Shown here: piece after piece, positions 24,732 to 33,692 of the stretch
Numbering within the stretch: the stretch's first letter is position 1
Layout: every line of letters starts with the position of its first letter
From: Gammaproteobacteria bacterium
Lineage (GTDB): Bacteria > Pseudomonadota > Gammaproteobacteria > Pseudomonadales > Azotimanducaceae
Assembly: GCA_028821515.1 (NCBI GenBank)
Contig: JAPPGA010000019.1
Coordinates: 1 to 64,000 of the forward strand
Length of the DNA: 64,000 bases
Direction: 5' to 3'
Translations under genes and position numbers: made by a program
Notes under the pieces: generated by a model
What the model was told of the DNA's origin: nothing
Databases searched by the model: none
What the model saw: the letters and a program-made list of their open reading frames with translations, nothing else

Positions 24732-25865
24732 CTATGGGTTCCGGACCGCTTCTTCGAATAGAGACAATCCCTGTTGCAGGGTGATGCGGGGACAGCCGAA
24801 GTTGAAGCGCTGAAATCCCGGGGCGCCGAATGGCTCGCCGTCCGAGAGGCGGATTCCGAATCGATCGAAGTGCGCGCATGCGTCGTCAAGGGCGAGGGCG
24901 CTGACGTCGATCCAGCCGAGATAGGTGGCCTCGACGTGGGTCATCTCGACGCCATCCAGTTTCGCGACCGTCTGCTCCAGCAGGTCGCGGTTTTTCGAAA
25001 GGTACGCGGTGACCGCACGAAGCCAGTCGGACCGGTCCGTGTAGGCCCAGAGCGCCGCCGCGAAGGCGAGGGGCGAAACGCCGGACCCCAGGCCCAACAG
25101 GGCTTCCTCGTAGTTGTTTCGCAGCACCGGGTCGGCGATCACGGCAACCCCGAGGCTCAGGCCGGGCATGTTGTACGCCTTGTTCGGGCTGAATAACGAG
25201 ATGCACCGCAACTCGGGATTGAGCGTTGCGGTCGGCACGTGACAGGCGGTCGCGTCGAGCAGGAGGTCGCAGTGGATTTCATCGCTGACCAGGGTGAGAT
25301 CGTGCCGAAGGCAAAAGCCGACCAGCGCCTCGAGTTCGCTGCGATCGTATGCGCGTCCGGTGGGGTTCTGCGGACTGCACAGCAGGAGCCCGCGCGTGGA
25401 TGGCTGAACCGCGTCCTCGAGCCTGTCCATGTCCATTACCCATCGGCCCCTGTCCCGCACGAGGTCAACGAACAGGGCTTCCTTGCCCGCTTGTCGTGGT
25501 ACGGACAGGAACGGGTGGTAGACGGGGACGGGTATCAGGATGCTCTCTCCGGGATCGCCGATCACGCGTCCGGCGAGGTTGAGACCGGGAACGACGCCCG
25601 GCAGCCACAAGAGCCACTCTCTCGGCACTGACCAGCCGAATCGGTCCATGAGCCATTCCAGGAAGGCATCTTCGACTGCTGGCGGTGGATCCGTGTACCC
25701 GAGGACGCCGTGGCGGAGGCGCTCTTCCACCGCTGCAAGCAGGCCGGGAGGTGACTTGAAATCCATGTCAGCCACCCAGAAGGGCAACAGGTCGGGGCCG
25801 TATCGAACCCACTTGGTGCTCGATGTCGCCCTGCGATCGATGACGGAATCGAAGTCGTAAGCCAT
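24732..25865 (-). CDS. PatB/MalY family PLP-dependent aminotransferase / C-S lyase
   Basis: 377 aa from the ATG at 25863-25865. It is a fold-type I PLP enzyme of the MalY/PatB group, many of which are cystathionine beta-lyases. The start VIDRRATSSTKWVRYGPDLLPFWVADMDF is characteristic (RxxTxSxKW). LLCSPQNPTGRAYDRSELEAL binds the cofactor, and the PLP lysine is in FSPNKAYNMPGL. The longer upstream frame is a shadow of the enoyl-CoA hydratase gene. It follows that gene by 47 nt and precedes nhaA by 3 nt. Confidence 0.92.
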   Translation of the reverse strand: MAYDFDSVIDRRATSSTKWVRYGPDLLPFWVADMDFKSPPGLLAAVEERLRHGVLGYTDPPPAVEDAFLEWLMDRFGWSVPREWLLWLPGVVPGLNLAGRVIGDPGESILIPVPVYHPFLSVPRQAGKEALFVDLVRDRGRWVMDMDRLEDAVQPSTRGLLLCSPQNPTGRAYDRSELEALVGFCLRHDLTLVSDEIHCDLLLDATACHVPTATLNPELRCISLFSPNKAYNMPGLSLGVAVIADPVLRNNYEEALLGLGSGVSPLAFAAALWAYTDRSDWLRAVTAYLSKNRDLLEQTVAKLDGVEMTHVEATYLGWIDVSALALDDACAHFDRFGIRLSDGEPFGAPGFQRFNFGCPRITLQQGLSLFEEAVRNP

Positions 25866-25912
25866 ATGCGAATCGGCCCTGCGTGACGTGTGGTCGAACG
25901 GGCCCGGCGTAC

Positions 25913-26833
25913 TCAGGTCGCGTCCGAGTCCTGCTTGTCCATGCCCGCCACGGCGCGGTCCTTGGGCGCGCTGGCGTAGGCGCCGCGGAAGTCGCGGAAC
26001 GGTCCGTCGCGCCATTCCAGCGCCGCCTTCAGACCGTCTTCCCGCACCCGGCGTCCCCACTCCGCACTGGCGGCGCGCTGGGAACTCAGGGCCTGGATTT
26101 CGGTGCCCGAGTGCAGGGCCGTGCGGATGCCCATGGTTTCGTACTGCCGGTTCACGGCTCGTTTCGTGTACATCAACATCTCGTTGTCGATGAATCCCAG
26201 GCGCCGGGCGAACTTCTCCGTGAACTCCCCGAGCTCTTCTTTCGGCACGGCGTAGTTGGCCCAGCCGAGACGCGCCATTTCCGTGCCGGAGAAGGAGTCG
26301 CCCATGAACGCGAACTCTCTCGCCTTTGCCGGCGGCAGGTGCCACGGTGCCCACATCATGTCCATGGTCGTCATGGCGCGTACCGGCGGATAGCCGATCT
26401 GGGCGTCTTCCGCGACGATGCGAAAGTCGCAGGTGGTGGCCAGTTCGGTCCCGCCGGCCAGGCAGTGTCCCTGGACCTGGGCGACGACGGGCTTGGCCAG
26501 CTCCCAGATGACCCAGTTCGTCATCACGACGTGCCGCGCCCACTGCGATGCTCCCGGGTGGGTACTGCCCGTATCGGGCAGCTTCGACCGATGGTCGACG
26601 AAGCTATCGTCCTCGGCGCTGCGCGCCGGGGTGAGATCGTAGCCCGCTGAGAAGGAACGCCCGGCACCCCGCAGGATGATCACGCCGACGCTGTCGTCGT
26701 ACTCGGCTTCGCGCATCGCATCCATCACTTCGCCGCGCAGGTTGTTGCTGAGCGCGTTCAGCTTCTCCGGGCGATTGAGTGTGACAAATGCAAGCCGGTC
26801 GTCCGTCTCGTAGGTGATGTCGGTGTAGTTCAT
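25913..26833 (-). CDS. Enoyl-CoA hydratase/isomerase family protein
   Basis: 306 aa of the crotonase superfamily. The oxyanion-hole segments are GAGRSFSAGYDLTP (residues about 56-69) and VQGHCLAGGTELATTCDFRIVAED. The Glu of typical hydratases (GGxExxxxCD) is present in GGTELATTCD. The C-terminal region is longer than in FadB-type hydratases. It probably acts on an acyl- or aromatic-acyl-CoA in catabolism, but the substrate is not evident. AGGAGGCGCA precedes the ATG, and a strong hairpin lies just upstream. Confidence 0.88.
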   Translation of the reverse strand: MNYTDITYETDDRLAFVTLNRPEKLNALSNNLRGEVMDAMREAEYDDSVGVIILRGAGRSFSAGYDLTPARSAEDDSFVDHRSKLPDTGSTHPGASQWARHVVMTNWVIWELAKPVVAQVQGHCLAGGTELATTCDFRIVAEDAQIGYPPVRAMTTMDMMWAPWHLPPAKAREFAFMGDSFSGTEMARLGWANYAVPKEELGEFTEKFARRLGFIDNEMLMYTKRAVNRQYETMGIRTALHSGTEIQALSSQRAASAEWGRRVREDGLKAALEWRDGPFRDFRGAYASAPKDRAVAGMDKQDSDAT

Positions 26834-26848
26834 TGCGCCTCCTGAAAG

Positions 26849-26874
26849 GGAGTCGCCGCGAATGCGGCGACTCC
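26849..26874 (-). terminator. 11-bp perfect hairpin in the leader of the enoyl-CoA hydratase gene
   Basis: GGAGTCGCCGC and its exact complement flank a 4-nt loop. On the minus strand it is followed by CTTTC and then directly by the AGGAGG ribosome site. It could end transcription from the 95-aa gene upstream or shape the 5' leader. The U-run is short, so terminator function is uncertain. Confidence 0.45.
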
Positions 26875-26948
26875 GACATGCTATCGCAATTGCCCGAGGG
26901 ATCAGGCGCCGGGGATGGGAATACGAAGACGCCGGCTATTGGGCGTTC

Positions 26949-27236
26949 CTAGTGGAACACGTCCGAGTTGTTCTGCCGCCGTACAGCCTGATCATCCGTG
27001 ATGTGCACGTCGCGGGCGGCGTTGGTGTTCGTATAGGCGAGGTCTATCGCGTTTGCGAGGCATGCGGGACACATGCCCTGCACGATCAGGTCTTCCACCA
27101 CCATGCCGATGACGTCGTACACGGTAATGGCCTCTTCGTGTTCTTCGTTGAATCGCCAGAGTACGTCGCCGACAACCTTGGCGACGGCATCGGCTCGTGT
27201 CGCGTCGCGCATTTCGCGCGCCTGGTCTTCTGTCAC
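26949..27236 (-). CDS. Hypothetical protein (95 aa)
   Basis: 95 aa from GTG 27234-27236. I do not recognise it. It is acidic and helical in its N-terminal half (TEDQAREMRDATRADAVAKVVGDVLWRFNEEHEEAITVYD) and has a CPACLANAID segment near residue 56, with two cysteines that could bind metal or form a disulphide. No signal peptide is seen. Nothing protein-like opposes it on the other strand, which favours its being real. A strong hairpin lies downstream at 26849-26874. Confidence 0.55.
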   Translation of the reverse strand: MTEDQAREMRDATRADAVAKVVGDVLWRFNEEHEEAITVYDVIGMVVEDLIVQGMCPACLANAIDLAYTNTNAARDVHITDDQAVRRQNNSDVFH

Positions 27237-27350
27237 TGCAAATCCGTTTCAAATCGATTCGACTGTGGGGCATGTTATCAATCCCGGTCAGTGGAAACCG
27301 CCACGGCTGAAAAACACGCGTTGACTCGGCGTGTATCAGATGGAGCGACG

Positions 27351-28715
27351 ATGACCAGAAAGGATCCAGCAGTCCGGTTCCGATCGGGGTTTTGGGGCGT
27401 CCTGTTTCTGGCCGTCGCCGTGATGTCGAAGGCCGGCGAAACGGAGTCACAGGCAGACAGTTCGGGTGATTGCGAGGAACTGTTTCGCGTGGCCAGCACG
27501 ATGGACTTCGATCATGCGTGGACGGGGACCATCCGGCTGCGGGAAATGGAATCGTCTTGCGTCCGTTCGGAAAACGAACGGACGTACTGGCAAATGCGGG
27601 CTACCGGGGAGAATCTTCTTGGCAACCACCACTCCGCGCTTGAGTACTTCAACCGTGCCATAGGGGGGCGCAGATCGCGGCAGGATTTTCCGGCAGAAGC
27701 GAAGTCCAGATCCGCCGTTGCGTACATCGTTACCCGCGCAGCCGGCCACCAGGTCGTCATGGTTAACGAACAGCACCATGTCTCCACGGAGCGATTGCTT
27801 ACGCTGGAGCTACTACAACCCCTGTACGATCAAGGTTTCCGCTACTTCGCGGCGGAAGCGCTTTGGGTTTGGGAAGGCGACGACCAGCTCAACCACCGTG
27901 GTTATCCGATCCGCGAAACCGGGGGCTACGTCAATGACGTGGTTTTTGGCGAGTTATTGCGCGAAGCCATCTCGATCGGTTACGAGTTAGTGCCCTATGA
28001 GGCGAGCCAGGAACAGATGCAGCCGACGGATACCATGACCTCCCAACAGGCGCGCGACTACGGGCAGGCGCAGAACCTGATCGCGACGACGATCAAGCAG
28101 GATCCTGAGGCCAAGGTCCTCGTCCATTGCGGGTATGACCATCTCCGGGAAGTTCCGAGCCCAGGAGGCTGGACGCCCATGGCTTACTACTTTCGTGAAG
28201 CCACGGGCATCGATCCGCTAACGGTTGACCAGACCCTGTTCGCCGAGAGGAATGCGGAAGGGATGGAACACCCATGGCGGCTGGCGGCAGACGAAAGGGG
28301 CTTGTTGGACGACCAACCCGTTGTGCTCGTGGGTAGCGATGGCGACCTCGTGCCAGTTGAACAGACGCACGTCGATGTCACAGTGCTCAATCCGAGCACC
28401 GAATATCGGAACGACCGTCCAGGGTGGATGACGCTGGGCGGGCGCAGGGATCCCGTAGGGGTCACGACGCCGGAATGTATCGAAGAGACGTGCGTCGTCG
28501 AGGCGTTCAATCCTGCCTGGGAGGAACGTGCCGTTCCTTACGACCGCGTGGAAGTCAGAGCGGCGAAAGTGACCATGTATGTTCCGCCGCATGTCGACAT
28601 CGTGATACGCGGCTACCGCCTTGACGGAAGTCCAGCCTTCTCGCAGATGCTGACCCGGGTTCAGGGTACCCATTCAGGTCTCCGGATACCTGATAGTTGG
28701 GGGGAACCCCTGTAG
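27351..28715 (+). CDS. Secreted protein with possible TPR and ChaN/EreA-like domains
   Basis: 454 aa from ATG 27351. A signal peptide occupies about residues 1-28 (SGFWGVLFLAVAVMSKAGE). A helical repeat-like stretch follows (ATGENLLGNHHSALEYFNRAI). The central part has VVMVNEQHHVSTERLLTLELL, GFRYFAAEAL and KVLVHCGYDHLRE. Their spacing recalls the conserved ExH, E and GxxH elements of the ChaN/EreA/TIKI-like superfamily; this is my inference and needs a profile search. The C-terminal 130 residues look like a separate beta-rich domain with a C-x5-C pair (PECIEETCVVE). The upstream extension of the open frame is not coding. Confidence 0.6.
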   Translation: MTRKDPAVRFRSGFWGVLFLAVAVMSKAGETESQADSSGDCEELFRVASTMDFDHAWTGTIRLREMESSCVRSENERTYWQMRATGENLLGNHHSALEYFNRAIGGRRSRQDFPAEAKSRSAVAYIVTRAAGHQVVMVNEQHHVSTERLLTLELLQPLYDQGFRYFAAEALWVWEGDDQLNHRGYPIRETGGYVNDVVFGELLREAISIGYELVPYEASQEQMQPTDTMTSQQARDYGQAQNLIATTIKQDPEAKVLVHCGYDHLREVPSPGGWTPMAYYFREATGIDPLTVDQTLFAERNAEGMEHPWRLAADERGLLDDQPVVLVGSDGDLVPVEQTHVDVTVLNPSTEYRNDRPGWMTLGGRRDPVGVTTPECIEETCVVEAFNPAWEERAVPYDRVEVRAAKVTMYVPPHVDIVIRGYRLDGSPAFSQMLTRVQGTHSGLRIPDSWGEPL

Positions 28716-28763
28716 TCGGTAGATGCCCTAAAGATTGCATGTGCGGAGTTTCAAGGAGTAACC

Positions 28764-30416
28764 ATGAAGGCTTCTGATCTGTTCGTGGAGTGCCTGGAAA
28801 ACGAAGGCATTGAATACATCTTCGGCGTGCCCGGGGAGGAGAATGCCGACTTCATGATTTCACTGGAGGCATCCGAGAAGATCACGTTCGTGCTCACGAG
28901 GCACGAACAGGGTGCCGCCTTCATGGCGGAGATCTACGGTCGGCTGACCGGAAACCCGGCGGTGTGTCTCGGGACTCTGGGACCGGGCGCGACCAACCTC
29001 ATCACGGGCGTGGCGGATTCAAACATGGACCGCGCGCCGATGCTGGTGCTGACCGGCCAGGGCACCACCCATCGCCTGCACAAGGAGTCCCACCAGGTGA
29101 TGGACGTCGTGGCGATGTTCGATCCGGTGACGAAATGGGCGGAGACGGTGCGGGCGCCGGACACCATTCCCGAAATCGTGCGCAAGGCGGTGCGCGTGGC
29201 GACGACGGAAAAGCCCGGAGCGGTGCATATCGAGCTGCCGGAAGACGTCGCGAGCCTCGAGACATCGGCGCGGCCGCTGATTCCGAGACGCCTTCGACGC
29301 TCCGTCCCCGACGACAAGATCGTCGACCAGGCGTTCGAACTCCTTCGCAAGGCGAAGAAGCCGGTGATCCTGGCGGGCAACGGTTGTATCCGCCGGCGGG
29401 CGAGCAACCAGTTGCACCTGTTCTGCGAGAAGACCGGCATTGGCGTGGTCAGCACGTTCATGGCAAAGGGCTGCGTCGACATGGATGCGGACTATTGCCT
29501 GTTCACCGCGGGCCTCGGCGCGCGCGACCGGATCAATCTCGCCATCGACGAAGCGGACCTGGTGCTTTCCCTCGGTTTCGACATGGTGGAGTACCACCCT
29601 CGCCTGTGGAACCCGAACGCGGCCAAGTGCATCGTGCACGCTGATTTCCTCCCCGCCGAGGTCGACGAGCACTACTGTCCGGAGGTGGAACTGGTCGGTG
29701 ACCTGGCGCACATGCTTTGGATGCTGAACGAGCGCGTCGACGCGGTGGGTGGTCTTTCCTTCGATCTTGCAAGCCAGAGGTCCCTGCGACGCGAGATGTG
29801 GGCGGACATCATGGAGCACGCGGACGACGACACCGAGGGCAGCATCCGTCCCCAGAAGGCGATTGCGGACTCCCGGGCCGTGCTCGGACCTGAGGACATC
29901 CTGCTGTCCGACGTGGGCGCCCACAAGATGTGGATCGCGCGGCACTATCACTGCAACACCCCGAACACATGCCTGATTCCGAACGGGTTCTGTTCCATGG
30001 GGTTCGCGCTTCCGGGGGCGATCGCCGCCGCGATCGTGCATCCGGACCGGCGCATCCTCGCGATCTGCGGCGATGCTGGATTCCTCATGAACGTGCAGGA
30101 AATGGAGACCGCCAGGCGTCTTGGCGTCAACATCACCGTCCTGGTCTGGGAGGACCAGGAATACGGCCTCATCGCCTGGAAGCAGGAAACCACGTTCGGT
30201 CGCCACACGAACCTTTCTTTCGACAACCCGGACTGGCTGCAGTTGGCGTCCGCATTCGGATGGAACGGCCACTACTGCGGGAACAGCCTGGAACTCGAGG
30301 GAATGCTGGAATCGTCGTTCGCGGAAGACGGGCCCAGCCTGGTCGTCATTCCGATCGACTATCGCGAGAACAGGCTGCTGACCCGCAAGCTCGGGGAAAT
30401 TACCGCGACGCTCTGA
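28764..30416 (+). CDS. Acetolactate synthase large-subunit-type TPP enzyme
   Basis: 550 aa. It has the three-domain thiamine-diphosphate fold: an N-terminal PYR domain with the catalytic Glu in LTRHEQGAAFMAEIYGR, a central domain, and a C-terminal PP domain with the TPP/Mg motif GDAGFLMNVQEMETA. Length and overall pattern resemble catabolic AlsS-type acetolactate synthases. No small-subunit gene (ilvN) adjoins it, which fits a catabolic or other carboligase role. The substrate is not proven. It sits 48 nt after the secreted protein gene and 131 nt before nhaD. Confidence 0.85.
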   Translation: MKASDLFVECLENEGIEYIFGVPGEENADFMISLEASEKITFVLTRHEQGAAFMAEIYGRLTGNPAVCLGTLGPGATNLITGVADSNMDRAPMLVLTGQGTTHRLHKESHQVMDVVAMFDPVTKWAETVRAPDTIPEIVRKAVRVATTEKPGAVHIELPEDVASLETSARPLIPRRLRRSVPDDKIVDQAFELLRKAKKPVILAGNGCIRRRASNQLHLFCEKTGIGVVSTFMAKGCVDMDADYCLFTAGLGARDRINLAIDEADLVLSLGFDMVEYHPRLWNPNAAKCIVHADFLPAEVDEHYCPEVELVGDLAHMLWMLNERVDAVGGLSFDLASQRSLRREMWADIMEHADDDTEGSIRPQKAIADSRAVLGPEDILLSDVGAHKMWIARHYHCNTPNTCLIPNGFCSMGFALPGAIAAAIVHPDRRILAICGDAGFLMNVQEMETARRLGVNITVLVWEDQEYGLIAWKQETTFGRHTNLSFDNPDWLQLASAFGWNGHYCGNSLELEGMLESSFAEDGPSLVVIPIDYRENRLLTRKLGEITATL

Positions 30417-30547
30417 TCGAGGGCACCCCGAAGCAAGGTGTCGTAGCCGAATCGGTCTGCGTTTGGCAGACTTGTCCTCCCCGAGACTGCGTCGACTGAC
30501 CGCACGCATGGGCAGTGCCGGGCGGCGCATGACTGCAGCGAGGAAAT

Positions 30548-31876
30548 ATGGATCTCACGGCGCATTGGGTCGGAATCGTGGCCATCGTGATTTTTGTGGT
30601 GGCGTATTCCCTCGTCATTGTCGAAGAGTTCACGCACCTCCGAAAGTCCGTGCCCGTCATGTTAGCGGCGGGTGTGATCTGGGCGATTATCGCCGCGCAG
30701 TATGCCCTCGGCGGCTACGACCATGAGGCCCATGAGGCTGTTAAGCACTTCCTGATCGAATTCGGCGAACTCTTCCTGTTCCTGCTGTGCGCGATGACCT
30801 ATGTCAATTCGATGAGCGAGCGGCGGGTGTTCGACGCGCTGCGCTCCTGGCTCGTGCGCAGGGGTTTCGGTTACCGGAAGCTGTTCTGGATCACCGGCAT
30901 CATCAGCTTCTTCCTGTCTCCCCTTATCGACAACCTCACGACAGCGCTCGTGATGTGCGCAGTGGTTCTGGCCGTCGGCCGCGGCAACAGGCGGTTCATC
31001 GGCATCGCCTGCGTCAATATCGTCGTGGCGGCGAACGCCGGCGGCGCGTTCAGCCCGTTCGGAGACATCACGACCCTGATGGTCTGGCAACGCGGCCACG
31101 TGGATTTCATCACGTTCCTTGCGCTGTTCGTGCCGTCGGTCGTGAACTACATCATTCCCGCGATCTTCATGTCATTCGCGGTGAGAAACGAGACCCCGTC
31201 GGTGGACGACGAACAAGTCGCCATGAAACGGGGCGCAAAGCGCATCATGTTCCTGTTCGGCTGCACGATCGCCACGGCAGTCTCCTTCCATAATTTCCTG
31301 CACCTGCCCCCATTCCTCGGGATGATGACGGGTCTCGCCTACCTCAAGATATTCGGACACTACCTGAACCAGACCTCGGACAGGGTGAGAGTGGGGCTCG
31401 GCAGCGAGGTAGGCGATATCCAGGGATTCGACAGTTTTCGCGAAGTATCCCGTGCGGAGTGGGATACGCTGCTCTTCTTCTTCGGCGTCATCATGTGCGT
31501 CGGCGGTCTTGGTTTCGTTGGCTACCTGGACATGGTTTCGGCCTACATGTACGTCGAACTGGGACCGACGATCGCCAACACCCTGGTCGGAATCCTGTCC
31601 GCCATCGTCGACAACATTCCCGTGATGGTGGCCGTGCTGCAGATGAATCCTGCGATGGACCTTTACCAATGGCTGCTTGTCACGCTAACGGCTGGCGTGG
31701 GAGGCAGCATGCTGTCCATCGGGTCCGCCGCCGGCGTCGCGCTGATGGGCCAGGCGCGCGGCAGGTACACGTTCTTCGGCCACCTGAAGTGGACGCCGGT
31801 TATCGCGCTCGGCTACTTCGCGAGCATCTGGGTCCACCTGCAGATAAACGGCCGCTACGAGGGCATCATGCCTTAA
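30548..31876 (+). CDS. nhaD: Na+/H+ antiporter NhaD
   Basis: 442 aa, an inner-membrane protein of the NhaD/ion-transporter family, first characterised in Vibrio and halophiles. It has about twelve helices. Conserved segments are FLSPLIDNLTTALVMCAVV, NIVVAANAGGAFSPFGDITTLMVWQ and the second-repeat NTLVGILSAIVDNIPVMVA, whose Asp-Asn pairs are thought to bind the ion. GAGGA precedes the ATG. Its TAA overlaps the TAA of the convergent dehydratase gene by 4 nt. Confidence 0.94.
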   Translation: MDLTAHWVGIVAIVIFVVAYSLVIVEEFTHLRKSVPVMLAAGVIWAIIAAQYALGGYDHEAHEAVKHFLIEFGELFLFLLCAMTYVNSMSERRVFDALRSWLVRRGFGYRKLFWITGIISFFLSPLIDNLTTALVMCAVVLAVGRGNRRFIGIACVNIVVAANAGGAFSPFGDITTLMVWQRGHVDFITFLALFVPSVVNYIIPAIFMSFAVRNETPSVDDEQVAMKRGAKRIMFLFGCTIATAVSFHNFLHLPPFLGMMTGLAYLKIFGHYLNQTSDRVRVGLGSEVGDIQGFDSFREVSRAEWDTLLFFFGVIMCVGGLGFVGYLDMVSAYMYVELGPTIANTLVGILSAIVDNIPVMVAVLQMNPAMDLYQWLLVTLTAGVGGSMLSIGSAAGVALMGQARGRYTFFGHLKWTPVIALGYFASIWVHLQINGRYEGIMP

Positions 31877-32838
31877 GCGGGCACGCCGCCTTCGAGCACC
31901 ACACGCAAGATCGCGGCGTCGACGTTACCCCCGGTCATCACGACCGCAACGCGTTGACCGGCGCGTTGTTCACGCTGTTGCATCAGCGCCGCGAACGCCG
32001 CTGCGCCCGCCCCTTCGGCAACGTTGTGCGTCTCGCTGTAGAGCACCCGCATTGCTTCGGCGATCTCGGCCTCGTTCACCTCGACCACGCCGGCAGCGCC
32101 GCGACGGACGACCTCCAGCGGCTCAAGCATCGGTACGCGGCATGCAAGTCCGTCGGCGAACGTATCCGCCGCTTCAGTAGCGACGACCTCTCCAGCGGCG
32201 ACGCTCCGTGCCATCGCGGGTGCTCGTGCGGCGACCACGCCGACGATGTCGGTCTTCAATCCGAGCAGATCGCGCGTGTGAATCATCCCGCAGATCCCGG
32301 ATCCCATGCCGATCGGGACGTAGACGACATCGAGATCCGGGACGGTGCTGAGCAACTCCAGTGCATAGGTGGCAACCCCGCGAACCAGGGCGGGATGAAA
32401 AGGCGGCACGAGCAGGGCGTCCTCGGCCTCGGCTCGACGCACGGCCTCGACGCGCGCGTCTTCGAAGTCGTCGCCGAACTCGACGAGCTTCGCGCCCCAG
32501 CCGGCCATCGCCGCGTTCTTTTCGATGCTGTTGCCCCGGGGTACGAGCACGGTCACCGGCACGCCGAAGCGGGAAGCCGCGAAAGGGATGCTCTGGCCGT
32601 GGTTGCCGCGCGTTGCCGTGATCACCTTCCGCGGCAACTGTCCGGTCCGGTACAACTCGTCGAAGAGCACGAGACCGCCACGAACCTTGAAGGCGCCGAT
32701 CGGCGTGTGGTTTTCGTGCTTCACCCACACCTCGCAGCCGGCATGTCGGCTCAAGCCGGGCCAGCGGTATTGCGGCGTCGGTGGCATGGAACGGTACACC
32801 ACGGTGTTCGCCACTCGCAGACCAGGAAGGTCAAACAT
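31873..32838 (-). CDS. Threonine/serine dehydratase family PLP enzyme
   Basis: 321 aa, a fold-type II PLP enzyme of the threonine dehydratase/serine racemase family. The Schiff-base lysine is K51 in HTPIGAFKVRGG. TRGNHGQSIPFAASRFG matches the substrate loop, and the phosphate-binding loop is IGMGSGICGM instead of the common GGGGL type. It lacks the C-terminal ACT-like domain of biosynthetic IlvA, so it is probably catabolic. The substrate (threonine, serine or an ectoine-related amino acid) is open. It converges on nhaD. Confidence 0.87.
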   Translation of the reverse strand: MFDLPGLRVANTVVYRSMPPTPQYRWPGLSRHAGCEVWVKHENHTPIGAFKVRGGLVLFDELYRTGQLPRKVITATRGNHGQSIPFAASRFGVPVTVLVPRGNSIEKNAAMAGWGAKLVEFGDDFEDARVEAVRRAEAEDALLVPPFHPALVRGVATYALELLSTVPDLDVVYVPIGMGSGICGMIHTRDLLGLKTDIVGVVAARAPAMARSVAAGEVVATEAADTFADGLACRVPMLEPLEVVRRGAAGVVEVNEAEIAEAMRVLYSETHNVAEGAGAAAFAALMQQREQRAGQRVAVVMTGGNVDAAILRVVLEGGVPA

Positions 32839-32977
32839 CTACGCTCGCTCCCACCGTTGATCGAACGGAGCGTCGGCGGCAGAATTGCAGACTCTCATCA
32901 CAAGGTTCGCATTGCGCCCGAACGAAATCCGGGGCGTCTGATACTTGAAGCTGCACATCGTACCGTCTCGGTACTTC

Positions 32978-33015
32978 GATGGAAGTACGCCTCCGGCGAC
33001 GGGGAAATGCCAGTC
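32978..33015 (-). repeat. Dispersed repeat, copy B (truncated)
   Basis: About 38 nt match one half of copies A and C: GGAAGTACGC, CTCCGGCGACGGG, AAATGCCAG. Similarity stops 12 nt before the cytochrome b561 start codon, so the other half was lost or never present. It lies in the gap between the divergent dehydratase and b561 genes. Confidence 0.75.
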
Positions 33016-33027
33016 CGGTAGCGCGCC

Positions 33028-33660
33028 ATGACCCGCGTCTGGGATCTGCCGTTTCGGCTCTGGCACTGGGCGTTGGCCTTGAGCGTCCTGTTTTCCCTCT
33101 ATACGGGATTGGCCGGGGATATCTCACTGATGGAGTGGCATCAGCGCTCGGGGTTCGTGGTCCTGGCGTTGCTGCTGTTCCGTGTGGGCTGGTGGATATG
33201 GGGCGGCCGCTATGTCCGGCTGTCGGAGTATCGGACCACCCCGCGCCGTTTCATTCAGCATTTCGCCGGAACGGGCAAGGCGGACCCGCATACGTCGCCG
33301 GGTATCGTGATGGCCATCTTCGTGATCCTGGCCCTGACGGTGCAGGCGGGTACGGGCCTGTTCGCGACCGACGACATCTTCAACGAAGGTCCGCTGGTGC
33401 GTCATGTAGGGGGTGAGGTGTCAGCGACGATGACCTGGATACATCATCGCGTCTTCTGGGTCATCATCGCGCTCGTGGCGACTCACATCACTGCCAATGC
33501 GGTCTACGCAATGATGCGGGACCCCACACCGTTGGCCATATTCACGGGACGCAAGCCGCTGGATCTCCCGCCCACCGAGCAGCACCTGCTGCGAGCGCTA
33601 TTCACCGCCGCTGGCGCTGCGCTCGTCGTGTACGGCGCGTTGGCATGGAGCGGCTATTAG
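33028..33660 (+). CDS. Cytochrome b561 family protein
   Basis: 210 aa, a di-heme inner-membrane electron carrier of the bacterial cytochrome b561/Ni-Fe hydrogenase b-subunit type. The start VWDLPFRLWHWALALSV supplies the first helix and its heme His. Further histidines lie in MEWHQRSGFVVLALLLFRVGWWIWGG (helix 2) and in TWIHHRVFWVIIALVATHITAN (helix 4). It converges on a cytochrome c' gene, a common pairing in which c' is the periplasmic electron partner. A truncated dispersed repeat ends just upstream of its start. Confidence 0.92.
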   Translation: MTRVWDLPFRLWHWALALSVLFSLYTGLAGDISLMEWHQRSGFVVLALLLFRVGWWIWGGRYVRLSEYRTTPRRFIQHFAGTGKADPHTSPGIVMAIFVILALTVQAGTGLFATDDIFNEGPLVRHVGGEVSATMTWIHHRVFWVIIALVATHITANAVYAMMRDPTPLAIFTGRKPLDLPPTEQHLLRALFTAAGAALVVYGALAWSGY

Positions 33661-33692
33661 CAGCTACCAAGTCCACCGGACATCGACCGGAC

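Noticed and set aside
26862-27350. Upstream extension of the secreted protein's frame
   Set aside because: It precedes a clear signal peptide and reads antisense through the 95-aa gene; a secreted protein would not carry it.
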